DNA of 64,000 bases from Berghia stephanieae (Eukaryota > Mollusca > Gastropoda > Nudibranchia > Aeolidiidae): positions 131,364,671 to 131,428,670 of the forward strand of contig CM067442.1 in NCBI GenBank assembly GCA_034508935.3, written 5' to 3'. Every line of letters starts with the position of its first letter. Positions within the stretch are counted from its first letter, which is position 1. The translations under genes were made by a program, and so were the position numbers. Below the pieces are notes generated by a model. That model ran no database searches and had not been told where the DNA came from. It worked only from the letters and a program-made list of their open reading frames with translations. Shown here piece by piece: positions 18,204 to 29,100 of the stretch.

Positions 18204-18716
18204 CTGGGTGGGGATCCTGACCTCCCATAGCGGGAATGGAGGTAGGTACATAGTCTTCTATCCCCTTATATCTGTTTTCCAACATGCTTTCTGTCTTTGT
18301 CTTGGAATGAGATTACTTGGTTTTTCTTGGCCCTGGTCGGAGTCCTGGCTGGAAGGGAAACAGTCAAATGCATGGTTCTTGTTTTCGGAGATGATATTTT
18401 TTTCCTTGTAAATCATCTCTTTGTTATGTATTTATAATGTAAGCATTTGAGTGTATTCCTCTTTGTTGGATTTTGTGCTTGTGTCCAGATGAGACTGAAA
18501 GGTGATCTCTAACTAAGTACATTGGTGGTATGCTCTTGGAATCTACATCTGATCCCTATTTGTTCCCAGTTCACCTTTGTCTTACTTTCTCTTCGGTGCT
18601 TTAATTGTAATTCTAGATCTTTTTATTATCCCATTTTCTTCCTTTTTACTGGCGCTGATATAACCTAAATGTGTTGCAAGCGCCGTAAAACCCTTAAAAA
18701 CACACACACAAAAAAG
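18204..18716 (+). mobile_element. SNE retroelement, copy 4
   Basis: Full-length SNE. It corresponds to copy 2 in duplication unit 1 and to copy 6 in unit 3. It carries the GGCGCT/AGCGCC terminal hairpin and the same CACACACA-containing tail as copy 2, showing common descent with that copy. Confidence 0.8.
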
Positions 18717-18923
18717 ACTCTCCAAGATAATCATCCCAGACAAATGGCTTATAGTTTTAATTAAGCTATGTTTTGTAACAAAGCCTTCTCTTGTGCTGGG
18801 CCACTCTTTTTGAATGCAATCATCTGATGAGGTATTGGGAATTTTGATATTCAGGAAATGTCTGAACACCAGGTTGTTAGGAAAGACTTATTTATGGTGT
18901 TATTGTTGTTATATTTATTTAAA

Positions 18924-19126
18924 AATGATAATAAATAAAATTCCCTTTATTTATCCCTTTCGGGAAATTTGTCTTTTGGGAATAACCCAGGTATCAGCCG
19001 CAGTGCAGCACAGCAAAGTGAGCTAGGGCAAGGTGACTTGTTCAAGGTCACACTGCGCAACGGGTGATCGAACTCCGTGCCTTTTGGGTATGAAGTAAAC
19101 GCCAGTCGGCTGAGCCACACTTGCCC
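18924..19126 (-). mobile_element. tRNA-derived SINE with CORE-like domain, copy 2
   Basis: Nearly identical to the copy at 16790-16993 because it lies within duplication unit 2. Same B-box-like GAGTTCGATCACC and GTGTGACCTTG core on the minus strand. Confidence 0.7.
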
Positions 19127-19462
19127 TTTTATCACTGTTCAAGTTTGTTGATATGTGAAACGTCACAAAGCATTATTTATAATACTCTTTATAATTTCAT
19201 TTGCTTAATTTTTTATATTTATTTTCAGTTCAAGATTTCCATTTTGAGATTTTTTACAATTCGAAATTAAGATTAAGATAAATTTTACAACTGAGTCACA
19301 TTCAGATGAAAGAACTGCCAGGTAGGTAGTGCCAAGTACTGCCGTTTGTTATTTATAAGTTCAAAATGCTCATATATTACTGGTTTATTTGTTTGTTTTG
19401 TTTTTTTTTGTTGTTGTTTTTTTTTTTTTTTGGGGGGGGGGGGGGTGTTGCAATATAAATAT

Positions 19463-19985
19463 CTGGGTGGGGTTCCTGACCTCCCATAGTGGGCAGGGAG
19501 GTACATACTGTCTTCTATCCCCTATATCTGTTTTCCAATATGCTTTCTGTCTTTGTCTTGGAATGAGATTACTTGGTTTTATCCTGGCCTTGGCTGGGAG
19601 GAAAACAATCAAGTGTATAGTTAGTTTTGGGAGATGATATTTTTTCCCCTTATTCATCTCTCTGTAATGCACTGTATTATTTTTCCTTTTACATATGTAT
19701 GATTTGTAAACATTTGAGTGTGTTCCTTTTGTGGTGGGGACCTGTGCTTGTGTCTGGATGAGACTTTTAAGTGATCTCAAAACTAAGTACTTTGATTAGT
19801 GTGACTCTTGGAATTGACATTTGTCCTATTTGAATTTAACCAATTCCCTTTGCTCTTATTCTTGGGTGCTTTAATTATAATTCAAGAACTTTTTAATATG
19901 TCTTTTTTATCTTCCTTTTTACTGGCACTGATATGACCTAAATGTTGCAAGCGCCGTAAAACCCTTAAAAACGAACAAACAAACA
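19463..19985 (+). mobile_element. SNE retroelement, copy 5
   Basis: Duplicate of copy 3 with small indels. It is preceded by a T-run and a G-run (19389-19445) of different length from unit 1, as expected for slippage after duplication. Confidence 0.75.
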
Positions 19986-20344
19986 ATAATATAAAATTTG
20001 TTACTGGCCTATGAGTAGGAAAAGAAGAAATGTTATCAATGCCTGTTTTAAAGTCTTCATTGTTTGCTTACATTAATCATTCAATTTGTTTTTCATCGAA
20101 TAACACAAAATAATTACATACCATCTTTTCACTTTTGAGTTTTTTTGTGTGGGTTTTTTTTTTGTTATTGACTGAAAATGATTTTGAGCCCGAAACGTTC
20201 TATGTTTGGTATTTTGTTCTTTTTGAAAGCTGTTATTTTCATTTTTTAATTATTTTTTTTTACAGTCCACCGCCTCTAGCAGTTTTGTATCATATAATTT
20301 TACTTGTAGTTTGTAGTTAATTTTCTTCCATTAGAAATAAAGGG

Positions 20345-20858
20345 TCTGGGTGGGGATCCTGACCTCCCATAGCGGGCAGGGAGGTAGGTACATAGTCTTC
20401 TATCCCCTTATATCTGTTTTCCAACATGCTTTCTGTCTTTGTCTTGGAATGAGATTACTTGGTTTTTTCTTGGCCCTGGTCGGAGTCCTGGCTGGAAGGG
20501 AAACAGTCAAATGCATGGTTATTGTTTTCGGAGATGATATTTTTTTCCTTGTAAATCATCTCTCTGTTATGTATTTATAATGTAAGCATTTGAGTGTATT
20601 CCTCTTTGTTGGATTTTGTGCTTGTGTCCAGATGAGACTGAAAGGTGATCTCAAACTAAGTACATTGGTGGTATGCTCTTGGAATCTACATCTGATCCCT
20701 ATTTGTTCCCAGTTCACTTTGTCTTTGTCTTACTTTCTCTTCGGTGCTTTAATTGTAATTCTAGATCTTTTTACTATCCCATTTTCTTCCTTTTTACTGG
20801 CGCTGATATAACCTAAATGTGTTGCAAGCCCCGTAAAACCCTTAAAAACAAACAAACA
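20345..20858 (+). mobile_element. SNE retroelement, copy 6 (partial duplication unit 3)
   Basis: Full-length SNE closely matching copy 4. The hairpin 3' arm reads AGCCCC (one change). It ends in AAACAAACAAAC and is followed directly by a truncated copy 7. Confidence 0.75.
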
Positions 20859-21275
20859 TTGTCTGGCACTGGCCGGAGTCCTAGCTGGGAGGGAAACAGT
20901 CAAATGCAGTTATTGTTTTGGGAGATATTTTTGTCCTTGTAAATCATCTCTCTGTTATGAATTTATAATGTAAGCATTTGAGTGTATTCCTCTTTGTTGG
21001 ATTTTGTGCTTGTGTCCAGATGAGACTTATAGGTGGTCTCAAACTAAGTACTTTGATAGTGTGCTCTTGGAATCTACATCTGATCTCTATTTGTTCCCAG
21101 TTCCCCTATGTCTCACTTTTTCTTAGGTGCTTTAGTTCCCCTTTGTCTTACTGTCTCTTGGGTGCTCAATTTAATTGTAATTTTAGAACTTTTTACCATC
21201 CCATTTTCTTCCTTTTTACTGGCGCTGATATAACCTAAATGTGTTACAAGCGCCGTAAAACCCTTAAAAACAAAA
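20859..21275 (+). mobile_element. SNE retroelement, copy 7 (5'-truncated)
   Basis: Lacks the first ~130 bp. It starts near GGCACTGGCCGGAGTCC and contains an internal near-duplication around GTCTTACTGTCTC. It ends with the GGCGCT...AGCGCC hairpin and AAAAACAAAA. 5' truncation is the usual outcome of LINE-type reverse transcription. Confidence 0.7.
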
Positions 21276-21987
21276 CTAACATTTCTATAAGTTTAGTTTT
21301 CAGGGTGCTCTACTGTCATTGTTGCTTGTTCTCTACTGTAGAATGTTTGATATTAGAATAATTGCTAGGTTAAGGATATAAATGCACAGAAGGAAAAAAA
21401 GAACTTTACAAAGTCCTTTTAGAGAATTTGATGAATGCGACTGAGAAACGATGCAATGAATAAATTTTTAGAACCCCCCGCCCCCAATATTATGATCTGG
21501 ACGTGCTCCATCAGCTCCAATCACCAAACTGTTGCACTTATCCCATTTATTGTCATGAATGAATGTCTTACAGTCAGAAAAAAATTGTTGAATTGAAGAA
21601 ATATATGAATGTATTTCAATGCATGTATTTTTATTGGTAGTTCTATTATTTCTCCATTCCTGCCATTTTGGGGCCAAAGCCATTTACATTGATTTTGAAT
21701 TTATTTACATACATTTCATTTCCAGCCTTTGTTGTTTTTTATTTATTTGTTTTCTTTTTATTTCTTGGGTTAAAGTGACCTAAAATAATTCATACGAATT
21801 TCATTCACTTCGTATATGATTTATATTTACATATTTTAATAGATTTTATTGTTGAGTGGAATTTTTTTTCAATATCAAAATAATGTATGTAGTACAGAGC
21901 AACGTGAATGGTGGCCAATAAAAATATCCTAATTGATTATCTATTTGTTTTATGAACTTTTCATTGCATCCAAGGTCCAATACTAAT
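21276..21987. other. No recognisable gene
   Basis: AT-rich, no exon-like frame with splice sites and no repeat family recognised. Short open frames here look like chance. Confidence 0.45.
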
Positions 21988-22181
21988 ATAGAAAGTATGC
22001 GCTTGGCAAAGAAGTTCACAACATTGCCATCTGGAAGTATAACTGGCCAACACACAAAACTGTGTGTAACCATGATTGTTTATAGTCTGGTTAATAGTTT
22101 AGTGAGAATTACTCATAAACGTGATGGCAAAAAAACAATAACAAAGACCTGAGTGACGTCAACTTTGACCTATCTATAGAA
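21988..22181 (+). repeat. Left arm of a ~180-bp inverted repeat
   Basis: Imperfect inverted match to 22811-22996. Shared blocks include TTGGCAAA, CACAACATTGCCATC, GAAGTATAAC, TTTATAGTCT and AAAGACCTGAGTGACGTCA. The two arms enclose ~630 bp containing a tRNA-like SINE and SNE pieces. They may be the long terminal inverted repeats of a foldback element, or two oppositely oriented copies of another repeat. Confidence 0.65.
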
Positions 22182-22295
22182 GTCATTGTCGCTCAATCAA
22201 CAGGGATTTTTGTTGGGGTTTTTTTACCTTCCTTGGCGGAGAGGTCACTTTTTGCTGTCTTCTATTTCCATGTTGCTTTCTGCCTTTGGAGGGGA

Positions 22296-22445
22296 TCCCG
22301 GTAGCCCAGTTGGTAGAGCACTCACCAGCAGCGAATGTGAAGCTAGCTGGGTCTGTTAGATCTGGTGGAAAGTACTTTGTGATAGACTAGCATCGTATCC
22401 AAAGGATATCAAGCAATTACTATTGTCTGTTTCACGCTATTGAAA
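22296..22445 (+). mobile_element. tRNA-like SINE (A-box only)
   Basis: Begins GGTAGCCCAGTTGGTAGAGC, a good tRNA 5' half with an A-box. No convincing B-box remains (GTTAGATCTGG is the nearest). A ~100-bp unrelated body follows. It is not a functional tRNA because no cloverleaf can be drawn. Probable decayed SINE. Confidence 0.45.
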
Positions 22446-22453
22446 CTAGGATA

Positions 22454-22812
22454 AGCTGGGTGGGGATCATATCATGACTTCCCATAGTGGGCAGGAGGTT
22501 ACGCTGTGTCTTCTATCACATTGTAACTTTTCTGAGTTGCTTTCTGTCTTTGTCTTGGAATGGGATTACTTGGTTTTGTCCTGCCTGGCCAGAGTCTTTG
22601 ATTGGGAGGGAAACCGTCAAATGTATAGTTTTAGTTGTGTACTTAGTTTGAGTTCATCTAAAAGTCTCATCCTGACACAAGCACGGGTCACCACTAAGAG
22701 GAATACACTCAAATTACTCAAATGTTTACAAATCATATATAATAAACAAACCATAATAGTGTATAACAGAGAGATGATTTACAAGGAAAAATATATCATC
22801 TTCCAAAACTAC
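22454..22812. mobile_element. SNE pieces in opposite orientation
   Basis: 22454-22640 is the 5' part of an SNE on the plus strand (GTGGGGATC, then CTTCTATCAC, CTTTGTCTTGG, GGGAAACCGTC). 22641-22812 is SNE middle sequence on the minus strand (CATCTAAAAGTCTCATCC, GACACAAGCAC, GAGAGATGATTTACAAGG). A head-to-head chimera of this kind could arise by twin priming during retrotransposition. Confidence 0.6.
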
Positions 22813-22996
22813 AGATAGAGCGAAGATGACGTCACTCAGGTCTTTGTTATTGTTTTTTGCCATCCGCGTTTAGGAGTAATTTTCACTTAACTGTATTATC
22901 TAGACTATAAATGTTCAAGGTTACACATAGTTTTTTGTGTTGGTGCGTTATACTTCCGGATGGCAATGTTGTGAGATTTTTTGCCAAGGGCAAACA
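22811..22996 (-). repeat. Right arm of the ~180-bp inverted repeat
   Basis: Partner of 21988-22181. It ends directly at the TA of the Tigger-like element that begins at 22999. Confidence 0.65.
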
Positions 22997-22998
22997 TA

Positions 22999-23620
22999 GT
23001 GCAACCCCGATGTAACGACATCCGTTATAGCGACATTCCCTGTATAACGTCATGGTACTCAGGTCCCATTTTATTTTACTATATATCATTAGTAATAAAA
23101 ACCCCTCTATAGCGACGTACAGTTCAGCAAAACCCCTGTATAACGACATTTCTGGTCCGACAAACCTTGAAGGTGTTTGTCTACCATGAAATTGTTCGTA
23201 ACTATTACAAGTGGTATCTTCCATTCTATGTATGTTGTCTACTCGTAATAAGCCCAGAGCTAGTTCTTATTGTAGCCAATGAAAATGCTTCTTTTTCACC
23301 CAATCAATAGTCACATTTGTACAACACCGCAGCCAATCAGAAGGCTCGCCTTTCACCGATCAGAAGGCTCGCCTTTCATCCAATGAATGCCTGTGACAGG
23401 TCAACACTGGACTGTTTATAAATCCTTTGTCCACTCTCCATTCATTGCCGGTCCCAAGCCCGGATAAACAACAGAGGGAAAATGAAAAAGTATACATTCA
23501 CTACACAAGTCCCAAAACACCTCCTGATATACACACATAGGAAACCTCTCTGTAACGACATCCCTCTATAACGACACGTTTTCCCGGTCCCGACGATGTC
23601 GTTATATCGAGGTTGCACTG
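22999..23620. mobile_element. Tigger/pogo-like non-autonomous DNA transposon (MITE)
   Basis: The right end reads inward from a TA (23621-23622) as CAGTGCAACCTCGATATAAC. The left end, after TA at 22997-22998, reads GTGCAACCCCGATGTAAC. Inner repeats with TAACGACAT and TATAACGACA occur in both arms, giving long imperfect terminal inverted repeats. TA duplication and a CAGTG terminus are typical of pogo/Tigger transposons. No transposase frame is present. The centre has a palindromic-looking AGAAGGCTCGCC direct repeat at 23339-23374. Confidence 0.75.
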
Positions 23621-23634
23621 TATCTATATTTTTT

Positions 23635-23912
23635 ACTGTTTCTCTCCCACTCCTAGTCAGGGTAAACTAATCTCATTCCACGACAAACACAGAAAGCAAG
23701 TTGGAAAACATATAGAGGGATAGAGGACACAGTAAGTACCTCCCTGCCCACTATGGGGGATCAGAAACCCCACCCAGGGTTATGTCCTGACCCGAGCCTG
23801 AGTCTTCCCAGCTAGGGAAAGGACAAAGACAGAAAGCAAGTTGGAAAACAAGCATAGGGGAGGGGGGAGGTAGAGGACACAGCAAGTGACCTCCTTGCCC
23901 ACTATGCGAGGT
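23635..23912 (-). mobile_element. Two SNE 5' fragments in tandem, minus strand
   Basis: 23635-23777 and 23778-23912 each read, on the minus strand, from the SNE start through CTCCC...GGAGGT and CTTCTATCCC-like sequence to CTTTGTC. Both lack the 3' half, which is unusual because LINE-driven copies normally lose the 5' end. Recombination or later deletion must be involved. Confidence 0.6.
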
Positions 23913-26105
23913 ATAAAAAAAAAAAGACCAATCCAATTACTGTAATTTATAAAAAAAAAACGAAGAATAGGTAGTTGTAGTAGCATGGATTTTATTTGAA
24001 TATCTTTTCAAAATCAGTAACATGCGCCCTGTAAATGAATTTTGTGGCACCTTGAAAAAAAAAAAAACCAGGAAAAGAAAGAGTAAAAAAAAGAGCCAGA
24101 GTAGATCAACCATCTCGCTCAGTCTTTCATTCAAAAAGTAACCACTTGACATTGAATTGGAGGCAAGCAAACGAGGATAAAAAATGGTGCCAGGCAGTAT
24201 CTTGTTCATAATGGATGATAGAATACGATGACCCACCGAGGATATCAGTTCTCTCTGTCTCCTTTGCTACACAAGGCAATGGTAAGAATATTGTGAAATG
24301 CCATGTACTGAAATAAATCTATATTTTCTGGTGATACAAATTTCATTTCATTTCAAATAATTTACAAAAAAAAAAAAAAAAAAAAAAACAAACAAAAAAT
24401 TTTCAACCTAAATGTTGTCCTCTAATTATTATTATTCATTACTGGCCTTTTTATATTTATATGCTGTCCCAGTTTTCTTTTCATATTTTTCATCAAAAAT
24501 GCATTTATTTACTATAAAGCTTTTAAAAAATTAAGTTCATTCTTCAGCATATTGTACGACACAATAAAACAAAAGGGTTGTGTATAAAACCTGCGACCAT
24601 ATAATATCAAAATCAAGTATCTCAGAAAATAAAAGATATATAGAGTATATCCAATATCTAATCACCTTCTACTTGTTCTTGGATTAAATATAACTGGGAG
24701 TCAAAGAGAGAAAAAAATAACTAAATGGTGATAGAACAAAAATATTGACCATTTTATAAATGTGATGATATCTGGCTGATTATCTGTCACTAAATACAAC
24801 TTTGGGATCTCGCAAATAAAAAAATAAAAAACTTTGGTGAGAAAAAAAAAGAAAAATGAATCACGCAAAAAGAGGCAGTTTAGGATGAAATTATACATCT
24901 ATCACAAAACATTGGTTAGATAAATGCATAAAAACAATAAGTTGCATCATAACACTCACTAAGAAACCCAAACAGAGGAGCAAAAAATTATTAACAACGA
25001 GAATCGCATTCTTTCTTTCCTTTCTAGTTTTTTATGCTTTGCAGATTTTCAGTTCAGCAACCCTTGACGGCAATCGTGTTTTCTTTCATTAAAAATATTT
25101 TAAATCACAAGGGAATATCGGTCAACTTGTGGGAGGAAGACTTATCTCTTAAAAAAAAAAAAAAAAAAACTAAAGGTGCCATATGTGTGAGCACACATTC
25201 AAAGGAGTTTTATTGATAAATTATACAAGGCCCCGATAATTTCAAGCCCATTTGCACTCGTTTAAAATCGTTATATCCACACGAATACATATCTAAGTAA
25301 GTAAGTGTAAAAAGTTCCATTCTAGTCTCCCTCTTCTGTACCCGCCTAGCCCAACCCGTGCAGACCTAGCCCGTGATCTGTTTGTTCTTTCATCTATCGG
25401 ATGTATCAAAAAGGTAGAAGAATAAAAGGCAAAACAAAACAAAACAAACAAAAAAATGGGGGTTTGGGACAATAAATAAACCCTGATTTATTATTATTTA
25501 TAATGCAGAATAAGGCAAACAGGTACATGAATTTACTAAATTACATTCGTTTAAGACAGCCTGTCTTACAAAACTTTAAAAATTATGAATTAAATACAAA
25601 GTATTAACAACTTCTTGCCACACTTACACATCCACATCAAGCTTAACTCAGTGATTGGGTTAGATACACAAGTAGGAAAAAAACAAAAAACAACCAAGTG
25701 GAATACAGACAGCTTCTATCACTGACATAACCCCCCACTAAATCAAATTCAATACATAGGTAATCTCGTGACATTGGACAGCAAGTTATAGTGCCTAACC
25801 AATATCCTAAGTCAAACAAATTGGTACAAAAATGACAAAAGTATTGACGTGATGTTAAATAGCATTCCTGACAAGTGCAATAAAATTTTACAAGTTAAGT
25901 TTAATACTAGCAATGAGAATTGACAAAATGAAAAGAAGAAAAAATGTCAATTCACATTTAAAGCTACACGCTTTCAATACCTATTATGTTAATGATTGAT
26001 GTTATTTTTTTATAGGTTTTATTTTTTATTTTTAGGAGAAGTTAAAAAAAAAGCTGTTTTTTTTAAATTAATTAAATAACATAGCTTAGGATTATGCAGA
26101 TGTCG
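23913..26105 (-). other. Downstream flank and probable 3' UTR of the EB gene
   Basis: The EB stop codon is at 26108-26106, so the lower part of this stretch is its 3' UTR. On the minus strand candidate AATAAA signals are visible near 26017-26022 and 25487-25492. Neither is proven. Simple A-runs lie at 24063-24074, 24368-24388 and 25150-25168. Nothing else is recognisable. Confidence 0.4.
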
Positions 26106-26171
26106 TCAATATTCCTCTTGTTCTCCATACAGCTCCTGTCCATCAGCATCCTCAGGTGGTGCAAATCCTTC
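26106..26171 (-). CDS. MAPRE: EB/MAPRE coding exon 7 (C-terminal tail)
   Basis: Reads [21 protein letters not shown] then TGA. The EEY end is the family's CAP-Gly-binding signature. The acceptor on the minus strand is TATACAG before GAAGG. Phase 0 entry fits exon 6, which ends on a complete codon. 66 bp including the stop. Confidence 0.93.
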   Translation of the reverse strand, partial: EGFAPPEDADGQELYGEQEEY

Positions 26172-29100
26172 CTGTATAGAAAATAAATTACTACCAATTA
26201 GAATGTATACATAAAATTAAGAAACTAGAGAGTGGGCACCGGTGTAAGATAAAGATCTCAACAGGTGTGTATGAAAGGTGCCAGACAAAGCAATAAAGAC
26301 CAAACAATCAGTCTACCTTGACTGGGGATCGAACCTCAGACCTGATTACTGGTCAGATGTGCTACCATTACACCATAAGAATATAGGTACACACTAAAAG
26401 TGTCCCAACTATCGGGAGCCCCTGTGGTGTAATGGTAGCACGTCTGACCGGTAATCAGAAGGTCTGAGGTTCGATCCCCAGTCGAGATGGACGATTATAT
26501 GGCATGGATTTTTTTCTTTAATTTTTCTTTCTTGTTTTGTCTGGCACCTTTCATACACACTTGTTCAGATCTTTATAAATAAAATTCAATAAAAAAAAAA
26601 AAATTGTATAGCTTTCCTTGGGGAAAAAAAGTATGATGCATTATTCTTTACTTTTCCGCAAATTATCAGTTTTCTCTGCTCTCCACTTTTAAAATCCACG
26701 TCCAAGTCTTACATTTCAGTGTCGTTGATTTTTAAGAACCTAATGTGATTCTATAGCTACGTCTAACAAATTGTATTGCTACTATTATTATTTTCTTCTT
26801 TGTAATAGGCAAGTCTGTAGAACTCATCAGAGAAAAGGAGCACCAAACCACTGTGACCACTAAACAAAAGTTATACGGACGCCATGTCAGAAAAAGTAGG
26901 CAACGTATGAAAAGGCACTATCTGATATTATAATTCAGAAAAGTGAGTGAAGCTGGCACTTATGTTGGTAATAACAAGAAATGAAGTGAGTAGGAAAGTG
27001 CCAGAAGACAATAGAGAATAAAAACTTTGCAGCGGTGATGGGGGCTTGAACCTGTGACCTTACTGATAGTATCAGTGATACAACACCTCCGCCTGGCTGG
27101 GGAGATTGTCACTCTACCATATGAGCTATTAAATGCAGAGTGTCTTGTTTTGTTGTTGTTCCGTTTCAAAATTCCAAATCAAATTAAAATCCGCAAGAAT
27201 TTAAGAATAACTTGAGAGAATCACAGAGTTTGTGAAAAGTGGCTTGTTAGCGCTTAACACATAACACATCCAATTGTTTGAATTTAAGGGGTTTTTTGCA
27301 ACACATTTAGGTTATTTCAGTGCCAGTAAAAAGGAAGAAAATGGGAGTCGAAAAATTCTACATTTATAATCAAAAGCTCATGAGAAAAAGTAAGACAAAG
27401 GGGAATGGTTCAAATGGGAAATAGTTGTAGATTCTAAGAGCACAGTATCAGTGTACTTAGATCACCTAAAAGTCTCATCCAGACACAAGCACAGTCTCCA
27501 TTAAAAGGATCACACTCAAATGTTTAAAAACCATGATTCCTATTCAAAACTAATATATAAATATAAAATTTATATATATCAGGGCTGCCAGGCAGGTTTG
27601 AAAAAATCCGCTCCAACCAAACGGGGTGTCTCTTGGGCACGGACTGAATTTCAGAAATCACTACGAAAACTGAATTTTGAAGTAAGGTACATAAAAATGT
27701 TACTCTTTATAAATTAGCATTTCAATATGTTTTTTTAAAAAATGTTTTTAAGGGTTTTACGGCGATTGCAACACATTGAGGTCATATCAGCTCAAGTAAA
27801 AAGGAAGAAAATGGGATAATAAAAAGTTCTAGAATTACAATTAAAGCACAAAAGAAAAGGTGAGACAAAGGGGAATTGGTTCAAATAGGGAACATGTAGA
27901 TTTATTCCAAGAGCATTCCGTCAAAGTACTTAGTTTGAGAACACCTAAAAGTCTCATCCAGACACAAGCACAGGTCCCAACTAAATACACTCAAATGTTT
28001 ACAAATCATATAATATAATATGTCAACTAAACATAATACAATGCATAACAGAGAGATGATTTACAATGAAAAAAAAATATCATCTCCCAAAACTATAACT
28101 ATACATTTGACTGTTTCCCTCCCAGCCAAGGAACTCCGGCCAGGACCAGGACAAAACCAAGTAATCTCATTCCAAGACAACGACAGGAAACAATTGGAAA
28201 ACGGGTTGGGGGATAGAAGACACAGCATGTACCTCCCTGCCCACTATAGGAGGTCAGGATCCCCACCCAGGCATTTCAATATAATTTAGTAAAGATTATT
28301 GTACAATACATACCTTAAACAAGAGAGTGCAGAGTAGATAGAGGGATTACTGTGTAGAAGAAATATATTAAACAAACTAAACAACGTCAATTTCAAAGGC
28401 CCCACCAATCCTCAAAAAGTAACCATTTACTGCCCCATGTTAATATTATCTACATATCTCTACTCATTCCTCGAAAAGGAGCTTCTTTCTAACCATAATA
28501 ATGTCGCCAGTTAATTTTCGGGAGAAAAAAAACAATCGCTATTTTTTTTTGTAAAAAAAATTTTTTTTTTTTTTATGGCCTCGAAAATTCATGAAACCGC
28601 TTTCAACGTCGAACATCTGGCAGCCCTGATTATACCAGTACATAACAGATAGAAGATTTACAATGGAAAAAATATCACCTCTCAAAATTATACTATACAT
28701 TTGAATGTTTCCCTCTCAGCCAAGGATTCTGGCCATGGCCTTTACAAATCCAAGTCATCTAACTCTAGACAAAGACAGAAAGCAAATTGGAAAACAGATA
28801 TAAGGGGGTAGAAGACGCAGTAAGTGCCTCTCTGCCCGCTCTGGGAGGAGAAAATACCCCATCCAGATACTATTGATGAAAAATAAGCCACAAACCTCTG
28901 TTGCATATAAGACCTCCATGATCTCCTTGATGCAGGCCTCGCTCTCGTGGTCTTGGCAGATCACCTCGATGTCTCTTAATTTGTTGAAGTAAAAATCCCG
29001 TTCTTTTTCTAAACCTTCTTTGTCAATATTTAAATTATCAACCTGGCAAAAGGAGAATGAAAAGGATAAAAAAAATAAAATTTGAGCAAAACAAACTAAT

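Larger units (their letters stand above)
18204..20344 (+). repeat. 2.14-kb tandem duplication, unit 2 (complete, uninterrupted)
   Basis: Unit 2 contains SNE copy 4, a 130-bp unique segment, the empty RTE-2 target site (18832-18844), the CORE-like SINE, a spacer, SNE copy 5 and a second spacer. Unit 1 is 818-1472 joined to 16712-18203 (about 2.15 kb without the LINE insertions). A partial unit 3 is 20345-20858. Units differ by scattered substitutions and small indels. Unit boundaries fall at SNE starts, so unequal exchange between SNE copies is the likely origin. Confidence 0.8.
27284..28866 (-). mobile_element. SNE (outer copy), split by a hAT-like element
   Basis: The 3' part is 27284-27579 and the 5' part is 28629-28866. 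Between them lies a hAT-like element that itself holds another SNE. The outer 3' end is diverged (hairpin largely lost) and the 5' end is close to CTGGATGGGG. This is the oldest layer of a three-layer insertion in EB intron 6. Confidence 0.7.

Noticed and set aside
26416-26490. A tRNA-Thr (GGT) gene
   Set aside because: The D-arm, anticodon arm and B-box look good, but the T-stem does not pair. The sequence also continues into a SINE body with a poly(A) tail and has a related inverted copy 30 bp away.
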